A stretch of DNA of 64,000 nt from an uncultured Lachnospiraceae bacterium. GTDB lineage: Bacteria > Bacillota > Clostridia > Lachnospirales > Lachnospiraceae. Position numbers and translations under genes: made by a program. Within the stretch, counting starts at the first letter, position 1, and every line of letters begins with the position of its first letter. The stretch covers positions 124,001-188,000 of the forward strand of contig CAJUSK010000012.1 of the NCBI GenBank assembly GCA_910589075.1. Reading direction: 5' to 3'. This document shows, one piece after another, positions 49,917 to 58,884 of this stretch. Under the pieces are notes generated by a model that had not been told where the DNA came from, ran no database searches, and worked only from the letters and a program-made list of their open reading frames with translations.

Positions 49917-50510
49917 ATGGAATCTTTAGAGCACTTACAGCGTCAAGAGACCGGCGTTCACCCACATCAGATTATCTTTGAAAAAGAGAACACCAACAAT
50001 ACCTATATCTCATGGAAAGATCAGATGAAGCCGCGCATTCGTCTGAAAGACGGCATCACCCAGGAGGAGTACCAGTCCATAGCGTCCCGCTGGGATGAAA
50101 TACTGTCTTTGGCTGAAGAAATCATCTGGCGATACTACCTGGACCCCAAAAGTGAGGATCTCATGTCTGAGGCGGATTCCTTCCCCGATATCCGATATCT
50201 TACCGGGAATTACTATGTGGGAACCGTATCCTACGGTTATGTCCGCCGGGACAAAAAGTGTCGGCCCTACCAGATCAAGGATGGCCGGCTGCGGCATAAG
50301 TACCACAACGGCCAGGAGTGGGTATCGGAATGGCTCCCCTTAGACAGCCCGGAAATCATTCGCTATTACCGGATTGTCCTTACGCTGCATCTCACTGGAG
50401 ACGAGGATGGAACAGAGAAGGATTATATGGGCCTGGACTTGATTGCAGAATTTGTGGATCTGGACGACCCCATGGAATTTGAGATACTGTCCCATGATGT
50501 GATTGGCTGA
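49917..50510 (+). CDS. Orphan acidic protein of unknown function
   Basis: 197 aa, soluble. I do not recognise it. Visible features are an N-terminal region with basic and polar residues (LQRQETGVHPHQIIFEKEN), a helix with EEYQSIASRWDEILSLAEEIIWRYY, and a beta-rich core of aromatic residues (YVGTVSYGYVRRDKKCRPYQIKDG) that ends with an acidic tail. AAAGGAGG lies about 11 bases before the ATG, a wide spacing. It is monocistronic, with its own promoter (49828) and terminator (50544). The presence of a well-formed promoter and unusual composition suggest a recently acquired or lineage-specific gene (inference). Confidence 0.65.
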   Translation: MESLEHLQRQETGVHPHQIIFEKENTNNTYISWKDQMKPRIRLKDGITQEEYQSIASRWDEILSLAEEIIWRYYLDPKSEDLMSEADSFPDIRYLTGNYYVGTVSYGYVRRDKKCRPYQIKDGRLRHKYHNGQEWVSEWLPLDSPEIIRYYRIVLTLHLTGDEDGTEKDYMGLDLIAEFVDLDDPMEFEILSHDVIG

Positions 50511-50543
50511 TTCCGGCTGGGGGGATGGTTTCTTCCACACCTA

Positions 50544-50573
50544 AAAACAGGCCGGATAGCCCGGCCCGTTTTT
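50544..50573. terminator. Terminator between the orphan gene and the alpha-galactosidase gene
   Basis: AAACAGGCCGG, ATAGC, CCGGCCCGTTTTT: GC-rich core of six bp with an AAAC/GTTT extension and five T; flanks allow both directions. Confidence 0.8.
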
Positions 50574-50605
50574 ATATTTCTAACTCATTCTCCCCTGAAA
50601 TCCTG

Positions 50606-52795
50606 TCACAGTTTTCTGTTCAGCTCAATCTGATAGGACAGATATTCTCCCAGCTCCGCAGGCAGAGGCAGTCCCGCTTCCATCAACGCAGAACCGTAAT
50701 AGCACCTGCCGCTGTCCGGCTCCTCATAGAGGGCATCCCGATCCAGCCCTTTCAGTCTGACATAACTGACGGGCATATTGTTGTTCCCGTTCTGAATAGT
50801 CATCACCGCACTGACCAGTGCCCGTCCGCCATCCTCCGAGACAAACATCCATGCCGTATATACATCGTCAAAAGGGCTGGAAAGGCGGTAATAATCTCCT
50901 GAAAACACCAGCGGCGCATATCTCTTATACTTCGCAATCTGCTCCCGGATTTGTTCCTTCTCCCGCTCTGTCATATGATTCGGATCCAGTTCATAGCCAA
51001 AACCGCTCCCGGCCATGGCCACGATCCCTCTCGTCCTCAGACTGATTCTCCGGCCTGTCTGATGATTGGGTACGGCAGACACGTGGGCGCCTACCGAAGC
51101 GGCCGGATAGAAGAAAGAAGTGCCATACTGAATCTTCAGCCGGTCCAGCGCATCCGTATTGTCACTGCACCAGATCTGCGGCGTATAATACATCATCCCG
51201 GCATCAAACCGCCCACCGCCGCCGCTGCAGCCCTCAATCAGCATATTCGGATAACGTTCCATGAGATTCTCCAGAAATTCATAGACGCCCAGCATATAGT
51301 CATGGGCCACCTTCCCCGGACTCCGCTCCTGGGAATAAATATCGGAAATGCTCCGGTTCATATCCCATTTTACATACTCCACATTGCCCTGATCCAGCAC
51401 ACCACAAATCTGTTTAAATATATGATCCCGTACTTCTGCCCTGGAAAAATCAAGTACAAGCTGATTTCTGGCATGTATCGGTTTCCTGCCCGGTATCCGC
51501 ATGACCCAGTCAGGATGGGTGCGGTAAAGATCGCTGTCTTCGGAAATCATCTCCGGTTCAATCCAGATCCCGAACTTCACACCCAGACTGTTAATGCGCT
51601 CAATTAATTCACCCAGACTGCAGCCCAGTTTTTCCTCATTGACCTGCCAGTCGCCGAGACCGCTGTTGTCGTCTTCCCGCTTGCCAAACCAGCCGTCGTC
51701 CATCACCACCATATCCATGCCCAGTGTGGCAGCCTCTTTCGCCAGTTTACAGATTTTTTCCCCATCAAAATCAAAATAAAAGGCTTCCCAACTGTTCAGC
51801 AGTACCGGGCGCATTGCCTGCCCATACTTTCCTCTGAACAGGTGCTTTCTGATACAACGGTGGTATCGGTTGGACAACGCGGCAAAACCTTCATCCGAAT
51901 AGCAGAGAACTGTCTCCGGCACAGTCAGCACTTCGCCCCGTTCCAGCGTATAATGGAACAGATCCCTTTGCAGCCCCATCAGTACCCTGGTCTGGTCAAA
52001 CTGATCCTTTTCCGCCTCACACAGAAAGCTGCCGCTGTAAACGAACATCATACCATAGCAGCCGCCCGTATCCTCTGTGGTATCCCGGCGTGCAATGATC
52101 ACCGCCGGATTATACTGGTGGCTGGAAGCGCCTCTGCGGCTGCCAATAGAAAAGCTGCCATGGGCAATTTCCCTGCGCTGAAAACTGCGTTCCATCACAT
52201 GTCTGCCATAAAAGCTGATCAGGTCATAGCTGCCTGCCAGAAAATCAAGACAAGCCCCTGCCGCTTTTTCCACAATCACGTCCTCGCTGCCCAGATTGGT
52301 AATCTTCACGCTCCTTGTAATGATGTCTTCCTCTTCCAGTACACCATACAACAGTCTGACCTGCACTTTGCTGACACTGTCCTCCAGAAGGATTTCCAGT
52401 GTCTGCGCTTCCTCCTCACCGGCATACACAGCCGGCAGGCCTACCAGGCCATATTTCCCCTGACGGATTTCATGACTCACATAGCGCAGATCGCAACAGT
52501 CCGAACCGTCTCCATTGTGGATAATCAAAGCGCTGTTGCGGTAATCGCCCGTTCCCATAGCAGGGTATTCCTGCGGCAGTGCATCCATGGAATAGGTCCT
52601 GTCCGTGCCTGCATCAGCCGGGTTCCCCGAAAATCCTCTGTCAAAATATGTCAGGAGGTAATCCATGTCGCCCGATATCCTGGCGCCGTAATATAAATGC
52701 AGCAGGAAACCATAATCATCCACCTTCATCTGATAAGTTGTATTCTCTGTATCCAATGTAAAAATATGACTTGTCCTATGATAGTTTATTGCCAT
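50606..52795 (-). CDS. aga: Alpha-galactosidase, GH36
   Basis: 729 aa. Residues 1-320 form the beta-supersandwich domain typical of GH36; then the barrel has VVMDDGWFGKREDDNSGLGDW and YVKWDMNRSISDIYS (the nucleophile Asp in KWD) and the acid/base Asp in WCSDNTDALDR. The family hydrolyses terminal alpha-galactose from melibiose, raffinose and stachyose. The open frame continues 33 codons upstream, but AAGGAG is spaced for the ATG at 52795, which gives the MAINYH-type start. No signal peptide, so it is cytoplasmic and acts after ABC uptake. Confidence 0.96.
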   Translation of the reverse strand: MAINYHRTSHIFTLDTENTTYQMKVDDYGFLLHLYYGARISGDMDYLLTYFDRGFSGNPADAGTDRTYSMDALPQEYPAMGTGDYRNSALIIHNGDGSDCCDLRYVSHEIRQGKYGLVGLPAVYAGEEEAQTLEILLEDSVSKVQVRLLYGVLEEEDIITRSVKITNLGSEDVIVEKAAGACLDFLAGSYDLISFYGRHVMERSFQRREIAHGSFSIGSRRGASSHQYNPAVIIARRDTTEDTGGCYGMMFVYSGSFLCEAEKDQFDQTRVLMGLQRDLFHYTLERGEVLTVPETVLCYSDEGFAALSNRYHRCIRKHLFRGKYGQAMRPVLLNSWEAFYFDFDGEKICKLAKEAATLGMDMVVMDDGWFGKREDDNSGLGDWQVNEEKLGCSLGELIERINSLGVKFGIWIEPEMISEDSDLYRTHPDWVMRIPGRKPIHARNQLVLDFSRAEVRDHIFKQICGVLDQGNVEYVKWDMNRSISDIYSQERSPGKVAHDYMLGVYEFLENLMERYPNMLIEGCSGGGGRFDAGMMYYTPQIWCSDNTDALDRLKIQYGTSFFYPAASVGAHVSAVPNHQTGRRISLRTRGIVAMAGSGFGYELDPNHMTEREKEQIREQIAKYKRYAPLVFSGDYYRLSSPFDDVYTAWMFVSEDGGRALVSAVMTIQNGNNNMPVSYVRLKGLDRDALYEEPDSGRCYYGSALMEAGLPLPAELGEYLSYQIELNRKL

Positions 52796-52927
52796 GAATC
52801 TTCTCCTTCTTTTATCAGATTTTGCACAGACAGCCCTGCCGGATACGGCAGAGCTTGATTTCTGTGACTCTATCTGCAAGGGATGCCAGAGCATCCCCCA
52901 GATATCCGTAATACTTATATGTGTCAG

Positions 52928-53773
52928 TTATTTTACCGCACCGTTTACAACACCGTTCAGAATCTGCTTCTGGCAGACAATATAGAAAATCAGAATCGGC
53001 ACGAGAGACAGCAGGTAGGATGCAAACGCCAGATTATAGTTTGTACCAAACTGGGACTGGAAATTCAACTGTGCCAGCGGCAATGTGTTCTTACCGGAAC
53101 CGGCCATAATTACAAGAGGCGTCATTACGTCATTCCAGACTGCCAGGGCCGTCAGTACAGCCACCGTGGCATGCATGGGTTTCATAATCGGGAAAATAAT
53201 TTTCCAGTAAGTCGTCCATGTGGATGCACCGTCCACCCTTGCGGCTTCTTCCAGTGCAATGGGAATATTTACAAGATAACCCGAATACAGCAGTATATTC
53301 ATCGGCATATAGAATACCACATACAGAATAATGACACCGGCCCAGTTCGCCAGATGCAGTTCTGCGGTCTGTTTTGCCAGAGGCATCATCAGGATCGCAA
53401 AAGGAACGAACATACCGCTGACAATAAACAGATAGACAAAGCTGTAAAATTTGCTGTGGGCTTTATTTCTTCCCAGGGCATATCCCATCAGGGAATGCAG
53501 CGCCAGGGACAGCGCCACGGTACATGCGGTAATCAGAAGGCTGTTGCAGAGGGAACGCCAGAAATCCGTTACCACCATGGCTTCTCTGAAATTGGCAAGG
53601 CTCCATGTCTTGGGCAGGGAGAGGATGCCGCTGATGCTGTTGGTCATTTCCGACGGCTGCTTGAACGCGATCATAACCGTCATATAGAGCGGAAAGATGA
53701 TAGTGGAAAGGCCGAGAATCAGAAAGACCATCGGGCCGTATACGGACGCTTTGAGCTTTTTTGTCTCCGTCAT
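52928..53773 (-). CDS. Sugar ABC transporter permease (MalG/AraQ/MsmG type)
   Basis: 281 aa, six membrane helices. The EAARVDGASTWTTYWKIIFPIMKPMHATVA segment is the EAA loop that contacts the ATPase. It overlaps the companion permease by four bases (ATGA). The operon has no ATPase gene of its own, so a shared MsmX/MsmK-type ATPase encoded elsewhere is expected. Function: import of alpha-galactosides. Confidence 0.94.
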   Translation of the reverse strand: MTETKKLKASVYGPMVFLILGLSTIIFPLYMTVMIAFKQPSEMTNSISGILSLPKTWSLANFREAMVVTDFWRSLCNSLLITACTVALSLALHSLMGYALGRNKAHSKFYSFVYLFIVSGMFVPFAILMMPLAKQTAELHLANWAGVIILYVVFYMPMNILLYSGYLVNIPIALEEAARVDGASTWTTYWKIIFPIMKPMHATVAVLTALAVWNDVMTPLVIMAGSGKNTLPLAQLNFQSQFGTNYNLAFASYLLSLVPILIFYIVCQKQILNGVVNGAVK

Positions 53774-54630
53774 AACTGTTCCTCCTTACTGCTTGAGAAT
53801 TTCATCTGTGCAACCGATACACATACGATCACAATAAAGAATACAACCGCGTTGGCACTCTGGAAACCGAACTGTCCGCCTGACATACCATTGTTGTAAA
53901 TCAGGTAGGAAATGGATTCCGTACTCTGTGCCGGGCCGCCTTTTGTCAGGGCCATGATCTGATCAAATACCATCAGGAAGTTTTTCACGCAAAGCACCAT
54001 ATTGATGGAAAAGAAGGGAATGATCAGCGGGAAGGTCAGATATTTAAACTGTTTCCAGCCGGTTGCCCCGTCCAGTCCGCCTGCCTCATATACATCTTCC
54101 GGTACGGTCTGCAGGCCGGAGATATAGATGATCGTATTCATGGCAATCGCCTGCCATGCACATACCACTACGATGCCGATCCATGCGGACTTAGGGTCAG
54201 AAAGAATACTGGTGGAGTTCATACCCATCATATTTGCCACTGCCGGAAGGATATATGTAAAGAAGTAGTTGAAAATATAACCTACGACCAGGGCGCCCAG
54301 AATATTGGGCAGGAAATATGCGCCTCTGAAAAAACTCTTCGCGCGGATTTTGCTGTTCAGCGCCAGTGCCAGCACAAGACTGAGCACATTTACCACAACT
54401 GTCGTCACAATCGCCAGTTTAAAGGTAAACAGATAGGATTTTCCTACACGGCCGTCGGAAAACAGGTCGATATAGTTGCGGAAACCTACCCAGCTGTAAC
54501 TTCCGAAACCTTTGAAATTGGTAAAGCTGTAGATTACACCCCGGATCAGCGGAATCGTATTAAAGCAGATAAACAGCGCCAGAATGGGAATTGTAATCAT
54601 TAAAAATGTTCTTTGTCTGTCATTTTTCAT
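53770..54630 (-). CDS. Sugar ABC transporter permease (MalF/AraP/MsmF type)
   Basis: 286 aa, six membrane helices. EAGGLDGATGWKQFKYLTFPLIIPFFSINM is the EAA loop. The first helix (ILALFICFNTIPLIRGVIYSF) is typical of the MalF-like subgroup without the extra large periplasmic loop. Gap of 18 bp from the solute-binding protein gene upstream; the second permease follows with an ATGA overlap. Confidence 0.94.
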   Translation of the reverse strand: MKNDRQRTFLMITIPILALFICFNTIPLIRGVIYSFTNFKGFGSYSWVGFRNYIDLFSDGRVGKSYLFTFKLAIVTTVVVNVLSLVLALALNSKIRAKSFFRGAYFLPNILGALVVGYIFNYFFTYILPAVANMMGMNSTSILSDPKSAWIGIVVVCAWQAIAMNTIIYISGLQTVPEDVYEAGGLDGATGWKQFKYLTFPLIIPFFSINMVLCVKNFLMVFDQIMALTKGGPAQSTESISYLIYNNGMSGGQFGFQSANAVVFFIVIVCVSVAQMKFSSSKEEQL

Positions 54631-54648
54631 TTCTGCGAATCTCCTTTC

Positions 54649-55941
54649 CTACTGCGCGCCCGCATTGCCGTTGTTCTGTTCATACTCCTGCACCATACGG
54701 ATAATATCTCTGTTATACCGCTGCCAGTCCGTATCAAACTTTGCCAGGAAGGCATCTACATCTTTATTCAGCAGGAAGGTCTGAAGCTGTGCGTCCACTG
54801 CCATTTCCGCCGGATAATAATGATCCTGATAGTCTGTCATATTGCCTGCCGCAATATATTCTGACATACCTTCCAGCATGGGAGCCAGTTTGAAATCTCC
54901 GTTTTTGCAGGGAACCGCATTCTGAGCGTCAATATACTGCTGCAAATTCTCGTCTGCCAGCAAAAAGTCCAACACCTCATAAGCCGCTTCTTTATTGGGG
55001 CAGTCAGCCGTTACGCAGAACTGCAGGTCAATACCGGAATTCAGTGTATTGCCGTCCTTTGTATCACTTGCAGGCATAACGAAGGAATCCACATTCAGAT
55101 CCGGATTCACGGAAAGGATCTGAGGCACCGCATAGCTGCCGATGGGATACATGGCGGATTCGCCTCTTGCGAATGCGGTGCAGGCATCATTATAGTTATA
55201 AGCAAAAGGATCCGCAGGGCCGTACTGCAACAGTGACAGATAGCGCTCTGACAGTTCACGGTACTCTGCGGTAAAGGTCGTCTCTCCTCTGTTCACCTGT
55301 TTGGTGGTATCTGCCGGGGAAAGATCCACTGCCATCGCATTCCAGGGCGCCAGGCAGGTCCATGTATCTTTGAAGCCGAAATAGAAAGGCTGGATACCCT
55401 CTGCCTGAATCGCATCGCAAAGTGCGTTCAGTTCTTCCCATGTCTCAGGGATTTTCCATCCATGTTCTTCAAACATATCTTTGTTGTAAAGAACACCGGC
55501 CGCGTTGGCTACATACGGTACTGCAAACGTTCCATCCTTGGGTACGAATTCCAGCGCTTCGTCGATATCAATGTACGCCTGTTTGATATCCGCAAGGCCC
55601 GGATAATCCGAAACGTCAGATAAGATTTCGGCATCCACAAAGTAGGAATAGTTAATATCCCCCCCTATCCCGATGATATCCGGATAGTCTTCTCTGATGA
55701 ATCTGGTTCTCAGAATTGTCATTGCATCATTGGGAGAACTGATCGTCAGATGGATGTCATCATGGGTCGCATTGAACGCTTCTTCCACTTTGGTGAAATA
55801 ATTTGCCGCTTCCGGCTTATACTGCACGATCTCGATTTCCGTTTTACCGGTGTCAGCCGAAGATCCGCATCCCGTCACGGCGAAGGTGGTCAGCATACCG
55901 CACAATGCCAGCTTTAAAAATGTTATTGTTTTTCTTTTCAT
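54649..55941 (-). CDS. Extracellular sugar-binding lipoprotein (MsmE/RafE type)
   Basis: 430 aa. Lipoprotein signal with Cys25 (FAVTGC). Body resembles SBP_bac_1: IEIVQYKPEAANYFTKVEEAFN, LRTRFIREDYPDIIGIGGD, VPYVANAAGVLYNKDMFEEHGWKIPETWEELNALCDAI and ARGESAMYPIGSYAVPQIL. It delivers oligosaccharides to the two permeases that follow. First gene of the alpha-galactoside operon, divergent from the AraC gene. Confidence 0.94.
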   Translation of the reverse strand: MKRKTITFLKLALCGMLTTFAVTGCGSSADTGKTEIEIVQYKPEAANYFTKVEEAFNATHDDIHLTISSPNDAMTILRTRFIREDYPDIIGIGGDINYSYFVDAEILSDVSDYPGLADIKQAYIDIDEALEFVPKDGTFAVPYVANAAGVLYNKDMFEEHGWKIPETWEELNALCDAIQAEGIQPFYFGFKDTWTCLAPWNAMAVDLSPADTTKQVNRGETTFTAEYRELSERYLSLLQYGPADPFAYNYNDACTAFARGESAMYPIGSYAVPQILSVNPDLNVDSFVMPASDTKDGNTLNSGIDLQFCVTADCPNKEAAYEVLDFLLADENLQQYIDAQNAVPCKNGDFKLAPMLEGMSEYIAAGNMTDYQDHYYPAEMAVDAQLQTFLLNKDVDAFLAKFDTDWQRYNRDIIRMVQEYEQNNGNAGAQ

Positions 55942-56264
55942 AGCATTTTCTCTTCTCCTTTCTTTGATGAAAACATTATAATATACCCTTATACCAACAA
56001 TAAATAGCCGTATTTTGGGTGTTTTATACCTTTATGCTATTTTTTCAACTATAGATTGAAGTCGGAGTGCATTTTGGTATATAATGTGCTTATCAAATTT
56101 CAAATTATTATACAAAGTCTACAAAAATTCATTTTCACTTTTCCAAAAAACAGCAATCTTGTAACCCAGAACATAACTTTTTGTAACAGTCATACAAAGC
56201 CGGACGGATCTGTTGTGTGCGGGCTGTTGCAATTTTTCAGTCAGAAAGAACGAGGTACTACTGT
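55942..56264. promoter_or_regulatory. Divergent regulatory region of the alpha-galactoside genes
   Basis: On the minus side TATAAT (55975-55980) lacks a good -35 (TTATTG), as expected for an activator-dependent promoter. TTATACC repeats at 55989-55995 and 56024-56030 are 35 bp apart, about three helical turns, and could be AraC half-sites. No clear cre site was found. The rest of the gap holds the AraC promoter (56056-56085) and its leader. Confidence 0.5.
56056..56085 (+). promoter_or_regulatory. Promoter of the AraC regulator gene
   Basis: TTGAAG, 18 bp, TATAAT. The ATG lies 180 bp further, so the leader is long. Confidence 0.55.
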
Positions 56265-57122
56265 ATGAGCGAAGTCATTTTTTCGGTTTTTCCAAGTGAA
56301 AATTTTATTGATATGGGACTGTATCAGTTCGGCTGGGAACAGTGTGACCCCTCTCATTCCTTTGGCCCGGCTGCCAGAAACCACTATCTGTTCCACTACT
56401 GCCTCTCAGGCACCGGCACGCTGTTTGCCACCAATGCAAAAGGACTGTCCATCCCCTACCAGATCAAAAGCGGACAGGGATTTATGCTCTTTCCGGGCCA
56501 GGTATGCACCTATATTGCCGATCAGGAAATCCCATGGGAATATACATGGATTGAATTCGACGGGCTGCGGGCGAAAGAAACACTGGAAATGACCGGCCTT
56601 TGTCCGGACAATCCCGTGTACCGCGCCAGCTACAAAGATATTGCGGAAACGATGAAAGAAGAAATGCTTTATATTGTCAACCATAAGGAAGAGTCCTCTT
56701 TCCATCTGATCGGGCATCTCTATCTCTTTATAGACAGCCTGGTCCGCTCCTCCAGCTCCGTCCATCACCGGAGAGGGACAAGCCTGCGGGATTTTTACAT
56801 CAAAGAAGCGTTTTCCTTTATTGAACAGAATTTTCAGAACGATATTACCGTGGAAGACATTGCCGCTTCCTGCGGCTTAAACCGCAGTTATTTCGGTAAA
56901 ATCTTCCGGGAAGCCATGGGCAAATCCCCCCAGGAATTCCTGATTGCATACCGTATGACAAAGGCCACGGAACTGCTGAAACTGACAGAACTTTCCATTG
57001 CGGACGTGGGAAACGCTGCCGGCTATCCCAACCAGCTCCATTTTTCCAGAGCCTTCAAAAATGTATACGGTGTTTCTCCCAGACAGTGGCGGAATGAGCA
57101 CGGGGTTGTCAAACAGCTGTAA
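56265..57122 (+). CDS. AraC-family regulator (MsmR/RafR type)
   Basis: 285 aa. Residues 1-165: cupin-type ligand domain (MGLYQFGWEQCDPSHSFG, NHYLFHYCLSGTGTLF, GQGFMLFPGQVCTYIAD). Residues about 185-280: two HTH motifs (ITVEDIAASCGLNRSYFGKIFREAMGKSPQEFLIAYRM and IADVGNAAGYPNQLHFSRAFKNVYGVSPRQWR). It should bind an alpha-galactoside and activate the divergent transporter operon. The frame opens at 56217 but the ATG at 56265 follows a GAGG and gives the family start. Confidence 0.94.
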   Translation: MSEVIFSVFPSENFIDMGLYQFGWEQCDPSHSFGPAARNHYLFHYCLSGTGTLFATNAKGLSIPYQIKSGQGFMLFPGQVCTYIADQEIPWEYTWIEFDGLRAKETLEMTGLCPDNPVYRASYKDIAETMKEEMLYIVNHKEESSFHLIGHLYLFIDSLVRSSSSVHHRRGTSLRDFYIKEAFSFIEQNFQNDITVEDIAASCGLNRSYFGKIFREAMGKSPQEFLIAYRMTKATELLKLTELSIADVGNAAGYPNQLHFSRAFKNVYGVSPRQWRNEHGVVKQL

Positions 57123-57256
57123 CAGTGCTTTTCCTCCTGCCTGTTTCCAGAAATTTTATCCCTCTGGTGGATTGTATTATTTTTATAAATAATCTATAAT
57201 TATTTTATAAAATATAAAACATAAATCAGCAAACCGAAAGGGAAAAATAGTATCAC

Positions 57257-58072
57257 ATGATGAAAATAGATATGCACTGTCACACAAAAGAAGGATCTCT
57301 GGACGGAAAAGTCCCCATTGAAACATATATCCGGCTCCTGCAGGAACAGGGAATCCACGGAATGCTGGTATCCGACCACAACTCCTACAACGGCTACCGG
57401 TACTGGAAAAATCACAGGGATAAGATGCCCCCGGATTTTGTGGTGCTCAAAGGCATTGAATATGATACCATTGACGCCGGACATATTCTTGTCATACTGC
57501 CCACAGGAGTAAAAGTCCCCCTCATTGAACTGCGCGGAATGCCTGTCAATGTATTGATTGATATTGTACACCGCCATGGCGGCATTCTGGGGCCGGCCCA
57601 TCCCTGTGGAGAACGGTTTCTGAGCCTTACCAACAACCGCCGGTTTCGGAAACAGAAGTCTATGCTTGAAAAATTTGATTTTGTAGAGACTTTTAACTCC
57701 TGTGAACCCGAAAGCAGTAACGAAGGCGCGCTGATGCTGGCCCAGGCCTATGGGAAGCCCGGTTTTGGCGGCAGCGATTCCCACCGCCCGGACTGTGTGG
57801 GAACGGCTTATACCTGTTTTTCCCAGGACATCCGCTCGGAAACGGATCTGATCAATTATATTCTGTCCGGAAATTCCACATCCACCGGCGGCTGCTATTA
57901 CCATGGCACCACCCGCGAAAAAATAGGCAAAATGAATCAGGCGCTGGTTTTTTCCTTCTGGTTCTACAACAAAGGGTCTGAGTTGCTGCGCAGGCACAAG
58001 CGGAACGCTGCTCTCAGGGAAGACGACGAAATCACATTACAAAGATATGAAGAAAGCCGGAACGGGATTTAA
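57257..58072 (+). CDS. PHP-domain phosphoesterase, second copy
   Basis: 271 aa. KIDMHCHTKEGSLDG (HxHxxxSxDG), VSDHNSYNGY, GIEYDT, HRHGGILGPAHPC and GGSDSHRPDCVG supply the PHP metal ligands. It differs from the PHP protein at 7796 by the HPCGERFLSLTNN insertion region (about 115-145). The substrate is unknown; such stand-alone PHP proteins are usually phosphoesterases. Weak ribosome site, ATGATG start. Its last four bases overlap tail-to-tail with the next gene. Confidence 0.82.
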   Translation: MMKIDMHCHTKEGSLDGKVPIETYIRLLQEQGIHGMLVSDHNSYNGYRYWKNHRDKMPPDFVVLKGIEYDTIDAGHILVILPTGVKVPLIELRGMPVNVLIDIVHRHGGILGPAHPCGERFLSLTNNRRFRKQKSMLEKFDFVETFNSCEPESSNEGALMLAQAYGKPGFGGSDSHRPDCVGTAYTCFSQDIRSETDLINYILSGNSTSTGGCYYHGTTREKIGKMNQALVFSFWFYNKGSELLRRHKRNAALREDDEITLQRYEESRNGI

Positions 58073-58087
58073 TCCTTCCGGCCTTTC
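58053..58087. terminator. Bidirectional terminator embedded in both gene ends
   Basis: AAAGCCGGAA and TTCCGGCCTTT form a 10-bp stem with one bulged C, followed by CTTTTT on the plus strand; the stops of both convergent genes (58072 and 58069) lie in the loop. Confidence 0.7.
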
Positions 58088-58884
58088 TTTTTATATTCGC
58101 CCATATGCTCTTTCACATACTCTCTGGCAGACGCCTTGAGTTCTTCCATTGCTCCCTTAAATCTGGAAGAAATCATGCCGGGGTTGTCCAATAGCAGCCG
58201 CCGTCTGTAAAAATCACTCAGATTCCCAAGCTGCCTGCGCCGTTCATGCAGCAGCCGGAATTTTTTGTGCAGTTCCTCCCGCTCCTGATTGAGGGTCTGA
58301 TCTGCAACGGCAATGAGCACATCCATCCGCTTTTGCATATGCTCCATTTCCGCTTTTGCCTGTTCCAGTCTGTCCAGCACATCCCGCATGTCCAGGGCCG
58401 CCCGGAAAGACAGCCCAAAGTCTGTCAGCATATACACCGTCAGCACCAGTGTCAGACCGGTAAGCAGACCGGAGGGCATCCCCTCCACCAGCTCTGCTAT
58501 GGGGCTGTGAATGACCTCTGTCATCAGAATGGTCAAACATCCCCAGGCTATGGTAGAACTGAGGCAAATCTGTCCCTGAAAGTTCATAAATTTGCCCGAA
58601 TAGTCCCAATACCGCACCTGAAACAGCTTTTCCGTCACAGTTCCGGTCACATATTCCAGCAGTGTGGCGCCCACACAGCCTGCCAGATAAGTGAGTGGAA
58701 TATTGTCCTGAAAGGGCGCCGAAACCACCAGCATCATCAATGCCCCGCTGCCATAAATTGGCAGAAAAGGCCCCCGCATAAAGCCTCTGTTCACCGGATG
58801 CCTCATCCGTATGGACACATAGGCAGATTCAAAACACCATCCCAGAAAACAGTACAGATAAAAGAAGAAAAGCCATTTACACAT
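58069..58884 (-). CDS. PF06541-type membrane protein with C-terminal coiled coil
   Basis: 271 aa. LYCFLGWCFESAYVSIRMRHPVNRGFMRGPFLPIYGSGALMM and GCVGATLLEYVTGTVTEKLFQVRYWDYSGKFMNFQGQICLSSTIAWG are the full PF06541 block set, with five to six helices. Residues about 160-250 (RDVLDRLEQAKAEMEHMQKRMDVL) are a coiled coil. The relative at 22871-23278 has only the membrane part. Role unknown. It starts inside the YlmH 3' end (8-bp overlap), so it is the last gene of the hem/metal operon. Confidence 0.85.
   Translation of the reverse strand: MCKWLFFFYLYCFLGWCFESAYVSIRMRHPVNRGFMRGPFLPIYGSGALMMLVVSAPFQDNIPLTYLAGCVGATLLEYVTGTVTEKLFQVRYWDYSGKFMNFQGQICLSSTIAWGCLTILMTEVIHSPIAELVEGMPSGLLTGLTLVLTVYMLTDFGLSFRAALDMRDVLDRLEQAKAEMEHMQKRMDVLIAVADQTLNQEREELHKKFRLLHERRRQLGNLSDFYRRRLLLDNPGMISSRFKGAMEELKASAREYVKEHMGEYKKKGRKD

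Noticed and set aside
52883..53899. Plus-strand frame opposite the sugar permease
   Set aside because: His/Gln-rich complement of membrane-helix codons.
55942..56264. Catabolite-responsive (cre) site for the alpha-galactoside genes
   Set aside because: I looked for the TGNAANCGNTNNCA pattern and found no convincing match.
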